Shown here piece after piece: positions 17,402 to 26,004 of a stretch of 34,638 nt of DNA. The notes beneath the pieces are model-generated. The model worked only from the letters and a program-made list of their open reading frames with translations. It did no database searches and was not told where the DNA came from. Source of the DNA: Fibrobacter succinogenes (GTDB lineage Bacteria > Fibrobacterota > Chitinivibrionia > Chitinivibrionales > Chitinivibrionaceae); contig DYSA01000003.1 in NCBI GenBank assembly GCA_020726425.1, positions 1-34,638 on the forward strand. Direction: 5' to 3'. Position numbers and translations under genes: made by a program. The first letter of the stretch is position 1, and each line of letters starts with the position of its first letter.

Positions 17402-18760
17402 TTACGGGGTCATGAACATGGGAATACGAATAACATCATAAAATGATATAAAAATAAATAGTAAAAGAAATAATGCCGTAAATGTACTAGCTAAAACTTG
17501 ATGTACTTTTTCAGGGACAGGTTTTCTAATGATAAATTCAACCAGAAGAAGCGCAAGAATCCCTCCATCAGTGATTACCAAAGGCATAAGGTTTAGAACA
17601 CCAAGATTCACACTTATTAATGCCATAAAGTTCAAAAGTGCAGCAATTCCTGCCTGAGCGGCGGTGCCGGAAATCATAATAATTGATATCGGGCCTGAAA
17701 GATGGCCAACTTGAACTTCACCAGAAAACAACTTTCCGAAGACATCGAAAATCATGAAGAAGTACTTTTTCCATGTATCTACAGATTTTTCAATAGAATC
17801 GGAGAATGGTAATTTTCGTATATACTGTTCTGTACGAGGTCCGATGCCTGCGATATAACGACCTTTGGGAAGCGAATCATTTTCAGATTCCTTTTTTCCC
17901 CATTTTTTCTTAGGAGTTTCTAATGGTGTAAATTTTGGAGAAACGACAACTGATTTTTCCGTTCCATTTTTAATTATCATTGTCACAGAATTTGATTCTG
18001 GTGTACATAATTTTTCAATTGAAGGAGAAATGTCGTACCAACTGACTATAGGTAATCCACTGATAGAAATGATGGTATCACCTTCGACAAGACCTGCATT
18101 TTTCGCAGGAGAATCAGGCCCGATCGAACCGATCACCGCAGGAAGCAGCGGGAGGAGTCCATGATCAAATTCGTCGATCTTATTGGGATCGGGAATGGAT
18201 ATTTTAAATGTTACACTATCCTTTTTTCCATTTCTGACAAAGAGTATAGCATGAGAACTGCTCAAATCTTTTAACGCAAGATCAAGATCTTGCCAATTGG
18301 AAACCACTTCTCCATTAATAGATATGACCGAGTCGCCAGCCTGCAGGTAACCGTCAGCTGCAGAGTGTGGTGTGATAAATCCAATATTCGTATGATCCAA
18401 ATATGTCGCATTGGGAACACCGTGTAAATACATGATTACAAGAAAAATAAATGCCGTTACGAGATTCACCAGAGGTCCCGAAACAGCAACAAAAGCACGT
18501 TGCCAAATGGGACGACTATTAAAACCATCTGCGGTGGTTTTTCCCGGCTCATCACCTTCCATTTGTACAAATCCACCAAAGAGAATCGGAGCTATTTGGT
18601 ATTCTGTTTCACCAATTTTTTTTGAGATAATTGGTTTACCGAATCCAATAGAAAACTTGAGAACTGGAATTTTGACCAGTTTTGCTGCAATAAAATGCCC
18701 TAATTCATGTAGCAGCACGAGAAAACTTAGAACTAAAATACCAAGCAAAACCTGAATCAT
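17402..18760 (-). CDS. rseP: RIP metalloprotease RseP (site-2 protease)
   Basis: This inner-membrane zinc protease cuts anti-sigma factors and signal-peptide remnants within the membrane. The first helix carries H18-E19-L-G-H22. Residues ~115-290 hold two PDZ domains (the phrases 'LQAGDSVISINGEVV' and 'LVEGDTIISISGLPI' are typical PDZ cores). The third helix has NLMPLVITDGG, matching the family NLxPxxxxDGG, where Asp is a zinc ligand. The length of 452 residues equals E. coli RseP (450). The residues before DGG are VIT instead of the more usual PVL, a small variation. AAAGGA lies seven to eight bases before the ATG. It follows dxr by 18 bases, in the widespread uppS-cdsA-dxr-rseP order. It probably links envelope stress to this lipid operon. 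Confidence 0.96.
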   Translation of the reverse strand: MIQVLLGILVLSFLVLLHELGHFIAAKLVKIPVLKFSIGFGKPIISKKIGETEYQIAPILFGGFVQMEGDEPGKTTADGFNSRPIWQRAFVAVSGPLVNLVTAFIFLVIMYLHGVPNATYLDHTNIGFITPHSAADGYLQAGDSVISINGEVVSNWQDLDLALKDLSSSHAILFVRNGKKDSVTFKISIPDPNKIDEFDHGLLPLLPAVIGSIGPDSPAKNAGLVEGDTIISISGLPIVSWYDISPSIEKLCTPESNSVTMIIKNGTEKSVVVSPKFTPLETPKKKWGKKESENDSLPKGRYIAGIGPRTEQYIRKLPFSDSIEKSVDTWKKYFFMIFDVFGKLFSGEVQVGHLSGPISIIMISGTAAQAGIAALLNFMALISVNLGVLNLMPLVITDGGILALLLVEFIIRKPVPEKVHQVLASTFTALFLLLFIFISFYDVIRIPMFMTP

Positions 18761-18778
18761 AAAAAGTCCTTTATTGTG

Positions 18779-19927
18779 TTAACGACCATATTTTTCACGT
18801 ACTAATGAACGTGTTTCGCGATCGACAGAAATAATTTGTTCAAGAGAGAGTGCATCCTGGCGAGTGTGAAGTTCACAAGCCTCGGAAACAATTTTAGCAA
18901 TATCAACATAGGCAATTTTTCTATTTAAAAATAGTTCCACGGCGATTTCATTTGAAGCATTCAGCACTGCAGGAACTGTTCCACCTGCTCTTCCTGCTTC
19001 GATGCAGAGGTTCAAACAAGGAAAACGGTTGTAATCAGGTTCGAAAAATGTGAGTGAACCCAAAGTGGCTAGGTCAAGTCGTGGCGAAGTTATAGGAAGT
19101 CTTTTTGGATAGGTAAGTGCATACTGAATCGGAAGTTCCATGTCAGGAAGTCCGCACTGAGCCATTACCGCACCATCTGTAAACGTAACCATTGAGTGGA
19201 TTATTGATTGTGGATGCACAACAACCTTGAGCTGATCAAAACTGATATCAAAAAGATGATGAGCTTCAATAAGTTCAAATCCTTTGTTCATAAGCGTTGA
19301 AGAATCAATCGTGATTTTGGGTCCCATTGCCCATGTTGGGTGCTTAAGAGCAGTTTCTACAGAGATTTTGGAAAACTGATCCGAAGGAAGTTCGCGGAAT
19401 GGCCCACCAGAAGCGGTAACGGTCATAGATTCAATTGTTTTTGATTCTTCGCCATTAAGGCACTGTAATATTGCACTGTGTTCACTGTCGATCGGAAGAA
19501 GTGTACCACCAAACTCTTTCATAACTCGAGCGATAACTTCGCCACCAACTACCAAACTCTCTTTATTCGCAAGTGCTACTTTTTTTCCGCGTTTAAGAGC
19601 CGCCACGGTTGGGGCGAATCCAACTGAACCAACCAACGCATTAACGAGAACATCGTAGTCCAACTCTTCTGCCATCTGGAGAAGTCCTTCATCACCTTTA
19701 TACAAGGTAACAGATGAATATTGGTCTCGTGGAAACTGATTGTAAGCATCGTCAGTACCAACGGATATATGGGAAACGCTGAACTCATTAATTTGATTCA
19801 GCGCTGATTCTATTCGACGATTTACTGAAATTCCTACAAGTGAAAACTGATCTCTATATCGACGAATACAATTTTCAGTGCTTGTGCCAATTGATCCTGT
19901 AGAACCTAAAAGAAGAATTTTAATCAT
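18779..19927 (-). CDS. dxr: 1-deoxy-D-xylulose 5-phosphate reductoisomerase
   Basis: This enzyme converts DXP to 2-C-methyl-erythritol 4-phosphate with NADPH, the committed step of the MEP isoprenoid pathway in the cytoplasm. The N-terminal NADPH site GSTGSIGTST, the LANKESLV motif, PIDSEHSAI (metal-binding Asp and Glu), TASGGPFRE, PTWAMGPKITIDSSTLMNKGFELIEA and HPQSIIHSMV all appear in order and unaltered. The length of 382 residues is close to the E. coli enzyme (398). The start lies two bases after the cdsA stop, so translation is probably coupled. The product feeds undecaprenyl synthesis by the uppS enzyme encoded just upstream. Confidence 0.97.
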   Translation of the reverse strand: MIKILLLGSTGSIGTSTENCIRRYRDQFSLVGISVNRRIESALNQINEFSVSHISVGTDDAYNQFPRDQYSSVTLYKGDEGLLQMAEELDYDVLVNALVGSVGFAPTVAALKRGKKVALANKESLVVGGEVIARVMKEFGGTLLPIDSEHSAILQCLNGEESKTIESMTVTASGGPFRELPSDQFSKISVETALKHPTWAMGPKITIDSSTLMNKGFELIEAHHLFDISFDQLKVVVHPQSIIHSMVTFTDGAVMAQCGLPDMELPIQYALTYPKRLPITSPRLDLATLGSLTFFEPDYNRFPCLNLCIEAGRAGGTVPAVLNASNEIAVELFLNRKIAYVDIAKIVSEACELHTRQDALSLEQIISVDRETRSLVREKYGR

Positions 19928-19929
19928 TT

Positions 19930-20829
19930 TTATTTAACCTGATTGAAAAGTAAAACAACAATCTGAACAACTGGAACTGCAAAGAATACTGAATCAAATC
20001 GATCAAGTATTCCTCCATGGCCAGGAATCAACTGTGAAGCATCTTTAACATTGAAATATCGTTTCATTGATGATACCAGAAGGTCGCCAACTTGTGCTGC
20101 TATTCCGATCATAAGTCCAAGGATAACACCGAAAAAGATGGGAACCCCATCTTTTCCAAATACAGCAATACCGATTGTCATTGTAAGAACCGAAGCTATT
20201 AAACCACCAAGCGATCCTTCGACGGTTTTCTTTGGCGACAACGTACTAAAATGATGTTTTCCAAATAAAGATCCTGTGAAGTATGCCATGGTATCGCTCA
20301 TAAACACCGAAGCGAACACAAAAACATACCCAATATTTGACAACCATCCACCGTCTGGAAAAGACCATTTCCAAAGTGAAGTAAACGATGGTTCGGTTAT
20401 TTCAAAAAGTCCCGTTCCCGCGAGATATAAAAAAATCGTTCCGCTAAACATGAGACTAGCCCTTTTCCACCTTCCAGTTCCTTTACCTACGAAAAATGCT
20501 TCTGCAGCGACAAGAACTAACAGTAAAAAAAGCAAGGCTTTAAAAGGAAGGATTTTACCCGGAATAAGAGATGAGATAAGTGCTGGAATAATCCAAAGAA
20601 ATGATAAATTAAATCGATTCTTTTCATACTCATGTGAAAGCATATTGTTATACTCTTTAAGCGCCAAGAGAATCAACGAAACATTAAGAATATGTACGGG
20701 GTAAAAGGGGAGTACGCCGTCAATATGAAGCAGCGAAGCTATGTTGAACGTTGAATTAACAACAACCCAACTCAATGGAATTGACCAAAGTGCAAAGAGT
20801 GCTCTAATACCAAGATCTTTTAATTTCAT
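19930..20829 (-). CDS. cdsA: Phosphatidate cytidylyltransferase
   Basis: This inner-membrane enzyme makes CDP-diacylglycerol from phosphatidate and CTP, the precursor of all phospholipids. The 299-residue protein has about eight hydrophobic segments. Near residues 190-205 it has GKHHFSTLSPKKTVEGSLGG, matching the family motif 'SPKKTVEG.lGG'. Its C-terminus carries the signature GHGGILDRFDSV with the metal-binding aspartates. E. coli CdsA is 285 residues. The gene abuts the uppS stop with no spacer and is followed by dxr after two bases. Confidence 0.95.
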   Translation of the reverse strand: MKLKDLGIRALFALWSIPLSWVVVNSTFNIASLLHIDGVLPFYPVHILNVSLILLALKEYNNMLSHEYEKNRFNLSFLWIIPALISSLIPGKILPFKALLFLLLVLVAAEAFFVGKGTGRWKRASLMFSGTIFLYLAGTGLFEITEPSFTSLWKWSFPDGGWLSNIGYVFVFASVFMSDTMAYFTGSLFGKHHFSTLSPKKTVEGSLGGLIASVLTMTIGIAVFGKDGVPIFFGVILGLMIGIAAQVGDLLVSSMKRYFNVKDASQLIPGHGGILDRFDSVFFAVPVVQIVVLLFNQVK

Positions 20830-21543
20830 CTACTCTGTTAGCACTTTCCCGAAACGACGTTCGCGATTGTAGTAATCATCCAAGGCTTTAACTAGCTCAG
20901 CCTCATTAAAATCGGGCCAAAGTGTTTCAGTGAAATAAAATTCAGAATATGCTGATTGCCATAAGAGGAAATTGCTAAGTCGCTGTTCACCACCGGTGCG
21001 AATAATCAGTTCAGGTTCATGGGCTTGAGGATTATAGAGTAAACCAGCAAACATTTTTTCTGTCAACATATCAGGAGTACATAGACCTTTTGCACACTGA
21101 TCGGCAAATTTACGAGCTGCCACAAGTATTTCTTCTCTGCCACTATAGCTGAGGGCCAATTGTAAAACCATCCCAGTATTGTTCGCGGTATCATTCATTG
21201 CATTATCAACGACTGTTCTTACTTTTTCAGGAAGTAAAGAAAGATCCCCAAGAGCAAGAACTCTCACATTTCTTTCATTAAGCGTTCGTATCTCTTTCTT
21301 TATGAATTCAACAAGAAGCTTCATCAGAAGAGACACTTCCGTTTTTGGTCGGTTCCAGTTTTCTAAAGAGAATACATAGAGAGTCAAAGTAGAGATGTGG
21401 TGTTTGATTGCAGCATCTATTATCTGTCGACTGGTGGTTGCACCATGAGTATGTCCAACAGGTCGCAAAAAACCTTTATTCCGGGCCCATCGACCATTGC
21501 CATCCATGATTATTCCGACATGTTTAAGCGGAGTTCGGCTCAT
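20830..21543 (-). CDS. uppS: Isoprenyl transferase, probably undecaprenyl diphosphate synthase
   Basis: This cis-prenyltransferase extends farnesyl diphosphate with isopentenyl units to make the lipid carrier for peptidoglycan and other glycans. Visible motifs: the catalytic D14 in IIMDGNGRWA, the GHTHGA histidine region, LYVFSLENWNRP, and RTGGEQRLSNFLLWQSAYSEFYF near the C-terminus with the magnesium and diphosphate-binding residues. The family normally has RTSGE or RTGGE, and RTGGE is fine. The length of 237 residues is near the usual 240-250. The start overlaps the panD stop (ATGA). Product length cannot be read from the sequence. Confidence 0.96.
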   Translation of the reverse strand: MSRTPLKHVGIIMDGNGRWARNKGFLRPVGHTHGATTSRQIIDAAIKHHISTLTLYVFSLENWNRPKTEVSLLMKLLVEFIKKEIRTLNERNVRVLALGDLSLLPEKVRTVVDNAMNDTANNTGMVLQLALSYSGREEILVAARKFADQCAKGLCTPDMLTEKMFAGLLYNPQAHEPELIIRTGGEQRLSNFLLWQSAYSEFYFTETLWPDFNEAELVKALDDYYNRERRFGKVLTE

Positions 21544-21881
21544 AAGTGGCTCACAATTTTGTTTTTGTGGTCTACAAGTACGACTTGTGCATCGATTGTT
21601 TGTTCTGCCAGTTCGTACCCCATTATAATAACTTCCTCACCTTTTTTGATGAGATGAGCTGCGGCACCGTTCATGCAAACAGTACCACTTCCCGGTTCAC
21701 CAGCAATAACATAGGTTTCAAGACGTGAACCGGAAGTATTACTTACTACGGTGACTTTTTCACCGGGAAGTAAACCGACAGCATCAATAAGTGTAGAGTC
21801 AATCGTTATACTTCCGATGTACTCAAGATCAGATTGGGTCACAGTAGCTTTATGAATTTTCGATCTCAAAAACCAACGCAT
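21540..21881 (-). CDS. panD: Aspartate 1-decarboxylase (pyruvoyl enzyme)
   Basis: PanD makes beta-alanine from aspartate for pantothenate and coenzyme A synthesis. It is made as a proenzyme and cuts itself between Gly and Ser to form the pyruvoyl group. With the ATG at 21881 the protein is 113 residues, SKIHKATVT begins at residue 7, and the cleavage pair is G23-S24. That is within one residue of E. coli (G24-S25), which is why I chose this start over a GTG twelve bases upstream at 21893. The conserved Arg and Tyr of the GSRLETYVI stretch and the GAA turn are present. Its stop overlaps uppS by four bases. PanD is not usually tied to uppS, so the coupling here is a local arrangement. Confidence 0.93.
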   Translation of the reverse strand: MRWFLRSKIHKATVTQSDLEYIGSITIDSTLIDAVGLLPGEKVTVVSNTSGSRLETYVIAGEPGSGTVCMNGAAAHLIKKGEEVIIMGYELAEQTIDAQVVLVDHKNKIVSHL

Positions 21882-21919
21882 CTCTATTAACACTTCCTTG
21901 TTAGGGCAAACAGAGCGGT

Positions 21920-21952
21920 AATATATATAGAGACACGAACTTTAGAGCTGAA
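21920..21952 (-). promoter_or_regulatory. Possible promoter before panD
   Basis: On the minus strand a TTCAGC at 21952-21947 is followed after 17 bases by an AT-rich block beginning TATATA at 21929 and extending to TATATATATT. This could be a sigma-70-type promoter starting transcription of panD-uppS-cdsA-dxr-rseP within the longer operon. The -35 match is poor (three of six), so this is only a candidate. Confidence 0.22.
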
Positions 21953-21956
21953 TTTA

Positions 21957-22733
21957 TCAGGCTGTGTGTATGGCTTGACGGAATTGATAAACGGGTAAGC
22001 TTGTTCTAAATTGATCGGCAATATCGGTATCCAGATCTTTAGAAAGAATCATTTCTTGGTTTTCTGATCCCTCCGCAAGAATTTCACCATAGGGCGAAAT
22101 TATCAATGAACATCCTCCAAAATGAATTGAATCATCGCAACCAACTCGGTTTGAGGCTATCACAAAACACTGATTTTCAATCGCCCGAGCAACAAGAAGT
22201 TGTTTCCACTGTACAATCCTTGAAAGTGGCCAAGCAGCAGCGACTAATTGGATTGTAGGTGAAAGCGTGGGGTAGAAAAAAAGTTCTGGAAATCGGAGGT
22301 CAAAGCAGATATGCACTCCAATAGCGCAATTATCCAAGTAGATCAAAGAATTTTCAGAACCTGAAGAGAAAAAGTTGGCTTCGGCACCAAAAAGAATACG
22401 CTTTCTATATGCAGATTTGAACAGGCCATTTGGTTGGACGACAAAGAGTGAGTTATACTTCTCTTGGGGTGAATCAACTTCACATCCTCCCAAAACGAGT
22501 ACAATATTAAGATTTGATGAGATCTCCTGCAACTCATCACAAAATTGATTCCACGGAGATTCCTTTATATCTTCATATTCCGATAGTCTGTATCCCAAAT
22601 CGACTAACTCGGGGAATACAATAAGCTTACAACCATTTTCGTGTGCGATTTTAGCAAACTTAGATATTATGTCAAGATTAAGTGCCGTTGTTTTTTCGGC
22701 ATTAATCTGAGCAACTGCAATGGTTTGTATCAT
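21957..22733 (-). CDS. Carbon-nitrogen hydrolase (nitrilase superfamily, omega-amidase-like)
   Basis: The 258-residue protein has the complete nitrilase triad: E42 in VFPEL, K111 in AYRKRILFG and C143 in HICFDLRFPE. Flanking phrases such as 'VAQINAEKT', 'GVHICFDLRFPELF', 'VARAIENQCFVIASNRVG' and 'SLIISPYGEILAEG' fit small amidases such as omega-amidase (YafV/Nit2 type), which hydrolyse alpha-ketoglutaramate and similar amides. Substrate specificity cannot be fixed from the motifs. The enzyme should be cytoplasmic since no signal is seen. Its start overlaps the HDOD gene stop by four bases (ATGA), and panD follows after about 75 bases. A metabolite-repair role would fit a housekeeping neighbourhood. 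Confidence 0.9.
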   Translation of the reverse strand: MIQTIAVAQINAEKTTALNLDIISKFAKIAHENGCKLIVFPELVDLGYRLSEYEDIKESPWNQFCDELQEISSNLNIVLVLGGCEVDSPQEKYNSLFVVQPNGLFKSAYRKRILFGAEANFFSSGSENSLIYLDNCAIGVHICFDLRFPELFFYPTLSPTIQLVAAAWPLSRIVQWKQLLVARAIENQCFVIASNRVGCDDSIHFGGCSLIISPYGEILAEGSENQEMILSKDLDTDIADQFRTSLPVYQFRQAIHTA

Positions 22734-24448
22734 TCAGACTCGCTATTTTCTGAAATAATTTCTTGTATTGTTATGAGTATTAAACGCAAATCAATTTTAT
22801 TTTCAAAATCATATCGCTTTGGTATTTTTGTACTGGATATGGAATCACTAACCACAATTGAAGTAATAGGATTTCGATCAACATCTCTTAACGTTGAAAG
22901 TTCAGAAATTAAACCTTCATCAGTCGAGTTTTGAAACCAGTGCACTACAAAGGTGTACTGTTCTGAATGATCCGATATTTCAGTTGAAGGCAAATACTTA
23001 ATAACCTCAAAACCGATGCGTTTTAAATAGAGTTCCAATGGGCATAAAAAGGGGAGAGGTGGAACTACTAGCAACACTTTTTTCCCAAAAAACTCGGGCT
23101 CACTTTCAACTTCATCTTCAATTTTTAAGAACTTTCTAAATATTTCAACTTCGTGATTAACTGCATCTATAAATGATTTTGTGATCCCATTTTTCAAGCG
23201 AAGTAATGAAAATATCTCTTCGTCTACGTGTGTAACAACCATATCACATTCATTTCCAAACGATTGGGATTTTGCAATGATATCAGCTACATAAAGTATA
23301 AGGCCTGTAAGCTCGGTTGAAGATACATTTTTTGCTTCTTTGACCATTGTATCTGAAACTTTTTCCGAAAAACGAATGGAATCAACAATTTCATGAGGAA
23401 TTTTCCAAGCCTCAAAAAGCCTAAATGTTAAGTCTAAATGTGAGACTACCATCATCTCTTGCTCTGCTTCGATGAATGTACAACCACGGTCGGTGGTTCG
23501 TATGAGAAATTTTTCAAAAATCTCGGGGAAAAATTCGTCAAGAAGTATGATTCCAAATGAGTGCAATAATCCAGCTAGATACATTTCTGAGCTATTAATA
23601 CCGCATATATCTTTGGATATGTGTTGACATATAACAGCTACCGCTAAACTGTGATGCCAAAACTGAAGTCGATCAAAACCGATATTCGCAGTACTGACAT
23701 CGAGTGTATTCATTACACTCATGGTCATAGTAAGATGTTTTGTTTCTGTAAAACCAATGCGAACGATTGAGTCGTGGATTGTTGTGATACGTCGATTACG
23801 ACTTGCGAAAAAAACAGTATTCGCCATTTTTAGAATATTGGCAGAAATTACAGGGTCTGCAGTGATCACTTTCGCTAAATCATTGGCACCACTTTTAGAG
23901 TCTTCTGTCAACTGTAAAACGCGCAATACGGTGAACGGGAAGGCTAGAAGTGCTTGTATGCGTTCTGATAAAATTTCAAGTTTAACTGTTGGTAATATAT
24001 CCAAATTTAGTAGTGTCTCAATATATCCAAGATCATCAGGAGCATTGTTCTTTTTTTTCCACACAATATGTTCTGGAGCAAAAACACCAAGATGATCTTC
24101 TATATATTTCATCATTAATGAAAATTTCAAAGGACGCAACATATAGTACTTAATTCCACTTGCTTTAATCGCACGTTCTTCAGCTGATACAATTTCTTGT
24201 CCATATCCAAGCATAAGGAGCTTTTTCTTTTTGGACACCGCAGCAAAGATGTTTTTAGAGAAATTAAGTTGTTCTGTATATTGCGGTGGAAACTCCATAA
24301 TGACAAAGTCCGGGCTATACTGAAGCGCTTTGATGTAACTGGCCCGATCGGGCATAGCTTCAATTACTTTTATCTGATGCTGTTCAAACGCCATTTGTAA
24401 AATGCGTTTTTCACGAGCATTAGGACTAATTAGCATTAATGTTAACAT
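22730..24448 (-). CDS. HDOD-domain signalling protein with degenerate receiver-like ends
   Basis: I take the ATG at 24448 (572 residues). A TTG at 24475 would add nine residues but has no ribosome site. Residues ~1-120 have the size and strand pattern of a receiver domain, but the phosphorylation site region reads PDFVIMEFP, with Glu where Asp is expected. The acidic pair after the first strand is missing, and the usual Lys near the end is Arg (MLRP). Residues ~140-350 form an HDOD domain (ADPVISANILKMANTVFF, RITTIHDSIVRIGF, LAGLLHSFGIILLDEFFPE). HDOD proteins are non-catalytic relatives of HD phosphohydrolases used in signalling. A second receiver-sized region (~425-560) begins KKVLLVVPPLPFLCP and also lacks the acidic residues. 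It follows a CheX-diguanylate cyclase gene. Confidence 0.85.
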   Translation of the reverse strand: MLTLMLISPNAREKRILQMAFEQHQIKVIEAMPDRASYIKALQYSPDFVIMEFPPQYTEQLNFSKNIFAAVSKKKKLLMLGYGQEIVSAEERAIKASGIKYYMLRPLKFSLMMKYIEDHLGVFAPEHIVWKKKNNAPDDLGYIETLLNLDILPTVKLEILSERIQALLAFPFTVLRVLQLTEDSKSGANDLAKVITADPVISANILKMANTVFFASRNRRITTIHDSIVRIGFTETKHLTMTMSVMNTLDVSTANIGFDRLQFWHHSLAVAVICQHISKDICGINSSEMYLAGLLHSFGIILLDEFFPEIFEKFLIRTTDRGCTFIEAEQEMMVVSHLDLTFRLFEAWKIPHEIVDSIRFSEKVSDTMVKEAKNVSSTELTGLILYVADIIAKSQSFGNECDMVVTHVDEEIFSLLRLKNGITKSFIDAVNHEVEIFRKFLKIEDEVESEPEFFGKKVLLVVPPLPFLCPLELYLKRIGFEVIKYLPSTEISDHSEQYTFVVHWFQNSTDEGLISELSTLRDVDRNPITSIVVSDSISSTKIPKRYDFENKIDLRLILITIQEIISENSESE

Positions 24449-24499
24449 AATTACTTTAGGCTGCTTTGCTATCAAAGTTTACATAACATTTATTATACG

Positions 24500-25513
24500 T
24501 CAATCTCCGCAAGCTTGATTCCGTCCCGCATTTTTTGCTTTGTAGAGATTTGTGTCAGCTCTACTAAACAATTGAGCAAAATCTTCACCTTGAACATGCT
24601 CACTTATACCTGCACTAATTTCGATAAAAATATCAGGACCCTCGATCGGTACACGTTTTTTACAAAGCATGGAAGAAATGCGCTCAACCAATTTAAATGC
24701 ACCAACTATTGGAGATTCTTCAAGAAGAATTATGAATTCATCACCACCGTAGCGGATTGGAATATCAGTATCACGGACATTTGCTACAACACAATTCGCA
24801 ATGTGCTGAAGCGCTGCATCGCCACAACTGTGGCCATACGTGTCATTAATATCCTTAAACTTATCGACATCGAAAATAATTAAGCTTAATGGGCGCTTAT
24901 GTCCAAATAGTTTTGCCTTGAAATATTCAAAATAGGCTCTGTTGTAAATATCCGTAAGTGCATCTTTGTAGGAAATGCTTTGCTGTTTGCGAAGATTTTT
25001 CATAGTGGCTAAAAGCTTGTCTGTGATTTCGAGATTAGCCATGTTGATTGCAAAATTAACGAGTACATTTCCATGTTCCGAATCTAGATGCATTGTACAG
25101 TTGCGATAATTTGGAAAGCGAATTTTACCATGAGAAATTACCGGAGAATTAAACGTTAGAAAACCATACTGAACTTTCAAAAGTTCGATGACTCTACCAG
25201 TAGCGACATTGACAACTTCTTCAAAAAGCCCACATGCGAATCCGTCGAAATCACTGCTATCCTTGGGAATATTAAGAATCGAAGCAGCAGTAGAAGCATC
25301 CATATTGATAGCGTAATTTCCCTGGACAGTTCCAGTAAAATTAGTAAATACGGTTATTTCATTAAGTGTTAGCTCTTTTGGGAAATACGCTGAATGATCA
25401 GATTGCACAAATCCAATTCCAGAGAGATCTGCTATGGCCGATGCTACAGCACTGGCGAAGTTATGTGTGTGAGCAATAATTTCATGCTCTTTCATTGGTG
25501 TTATATTGATCAT
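24500..25513 (-). CDS. CheX-like domain fused to GGDEF diguanylate cyclase
   Basis: The 337-residue soluble protein has two domains. Residues ~10-165 resemble CheX/CheC-type phosphatases: a FEEVVNVATGRV helix carries the E99-x-x-N102 motif used by these proteins to remove phosphate from CheY. Residues ~180-335 are a full GGDEF domain. It has DALTDIYNR, FDVDKFKDINDTYGH (metal-binding Asp), the active GGDEF at 256-260 and an inhibitory I-site R247-x-x-D250 five residues before it. It should make cyclic di-GMP and be product inhibited. A GGGGG stretch lies about seven bases before the ATG. The gene follows an unknown membrane-protein gene after four bases and precedes the HDOD gene. CheX as the sensory part of a cyclase is unusual. 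Confidence 0.88.
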   Translation of the reverse strand: MINITPMKEHEIIAHTHNFASAVASAIADLSGIGFVQSDHSAYFPKELTLNEITVFTNFTGTVQGNYAINMDASTAASILNIPKDSSDFDGFACGLFEEVVNVATGRVIELLKVQYGFLTFNSPVISHGKIRFPNYRNCTMHLDSEHGNVLVNFAINMANLEITDKLLATMKNLRKQQSISYKDALTDIYNRAYFEYFKAKLFGHKRPLSLIIFDVDKFKDINDTYGHSCGDAALQHIANCVVANVRDTDIPIRYGGDEFIILLEESPIVGAFKLVERISSMLCKKRVPIEGPDIFIEISAGISEHVQGEDFAQLFSRADTNLYKAKNAGRNQACGD

Positions 25514-25517
25514 CGAA

Positions 25518-25934
25518 TTACCCCCAAATTGACACTACTCCACTTCGAAGAACATCACAATACAAAATCAATTCAACGGTCGATTCGAAAATTACTAACC
25601 GTTTATGACGAATAAATTTGTTCCGAAAAACAATGCTAATGCAAGCTAAAATAACCATTATAAAACAGTACAAGCCTCCACGAGGCAAGTCAGAAAACGC
25701 AAGCAATGGTGCCAAGAGCAATGGCGTCATTGATAAAAACAGATATGATTTTTCTGCTTTCCCAAGAGTGTCCAAAAACTCTTCTGGCGAAATATCGTTT
25801 TTAATATTTAGCATGTTTTGAATCTTATGCGGAGCAGTAATAGCATACGCAGAAGCAAACATGGCAGGAACAAGTGTCAATATTATCAAATAAATCATAG
25901 AAAATGATACCATTACTTTTGTTACAATGTCCAT
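25518..25934 (-). CDS. Small membrane protein of unknown function
   Basis: I do not recognise the family. The 138-residue product has about four hydrophobic segments (roughly residues 7-32, 64-80, 85-102 and 112-127). A charged cytoplasmic-type loop between the first two contains NIKNDISPEEFLDTLGKAEKSY. No catalytic motif is visible. No ribosome binding site is seen before the ATG, so the start is uncertain, and the next ATG is at codon 8. It is the first gene after the purD terminator and lies four bases upstream of the CheX-GGDEF gene. It may therefore be transcribed with the signalling genes, possibly as a membrane partner. Confidence 0.65.
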   Translation of the reverse strand: MDIVTKVMVSFSMIYLIILTLVPAMFASAYAITAPHKIQNMLNIKNDISPEEFLDTLGKAEKSYLFLSMTPLLLAPLLAFSDLPRGGLYCFIMVILACISIVFRNKFIRHKRLVIFESTVELILYCDVLRSGVVSIWG

Positions 25935-25945
25935 ATAAGAATATT

Positions 25946-25980
25946 AAAAAAATCGGAAAAGTATGTTTCTCCCGATTTTT
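25946..25980 (-). terminator. Rho-independent terminator after purD
   Basis: A nine-pair stem joins AAAAATCGG (25948-25956) with CCGATTTTT (25972-25980) across a 15-base loop. On the minus strand, leaving purD, the stem is followed by a run of seven T. It therefore terminates the yajC-to-purD transcript and separates it from the next minus-strand operon. Confidence 0.8.
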
Positions 25981-26004
25981 CCACCATTTAATTACGAGAT
26001 AGTA

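Noticed and set aside
21882-21893. GTG start adding four residues to PanD
   Set aside because: The ATG at 21881 places the Gly-Ser cleavage pair at 23-24 as in known enzymes. The GTG would have its ribosome site only one base away.
24449-24475. TTG start giving the HDOD protein nine extra residues
   Set aside because: No ribosome site precedes the TTG, and the receiver-like first strand begins right at the ATG at 24448. The choice is still uncertain because no strong site precedes the ATG either.
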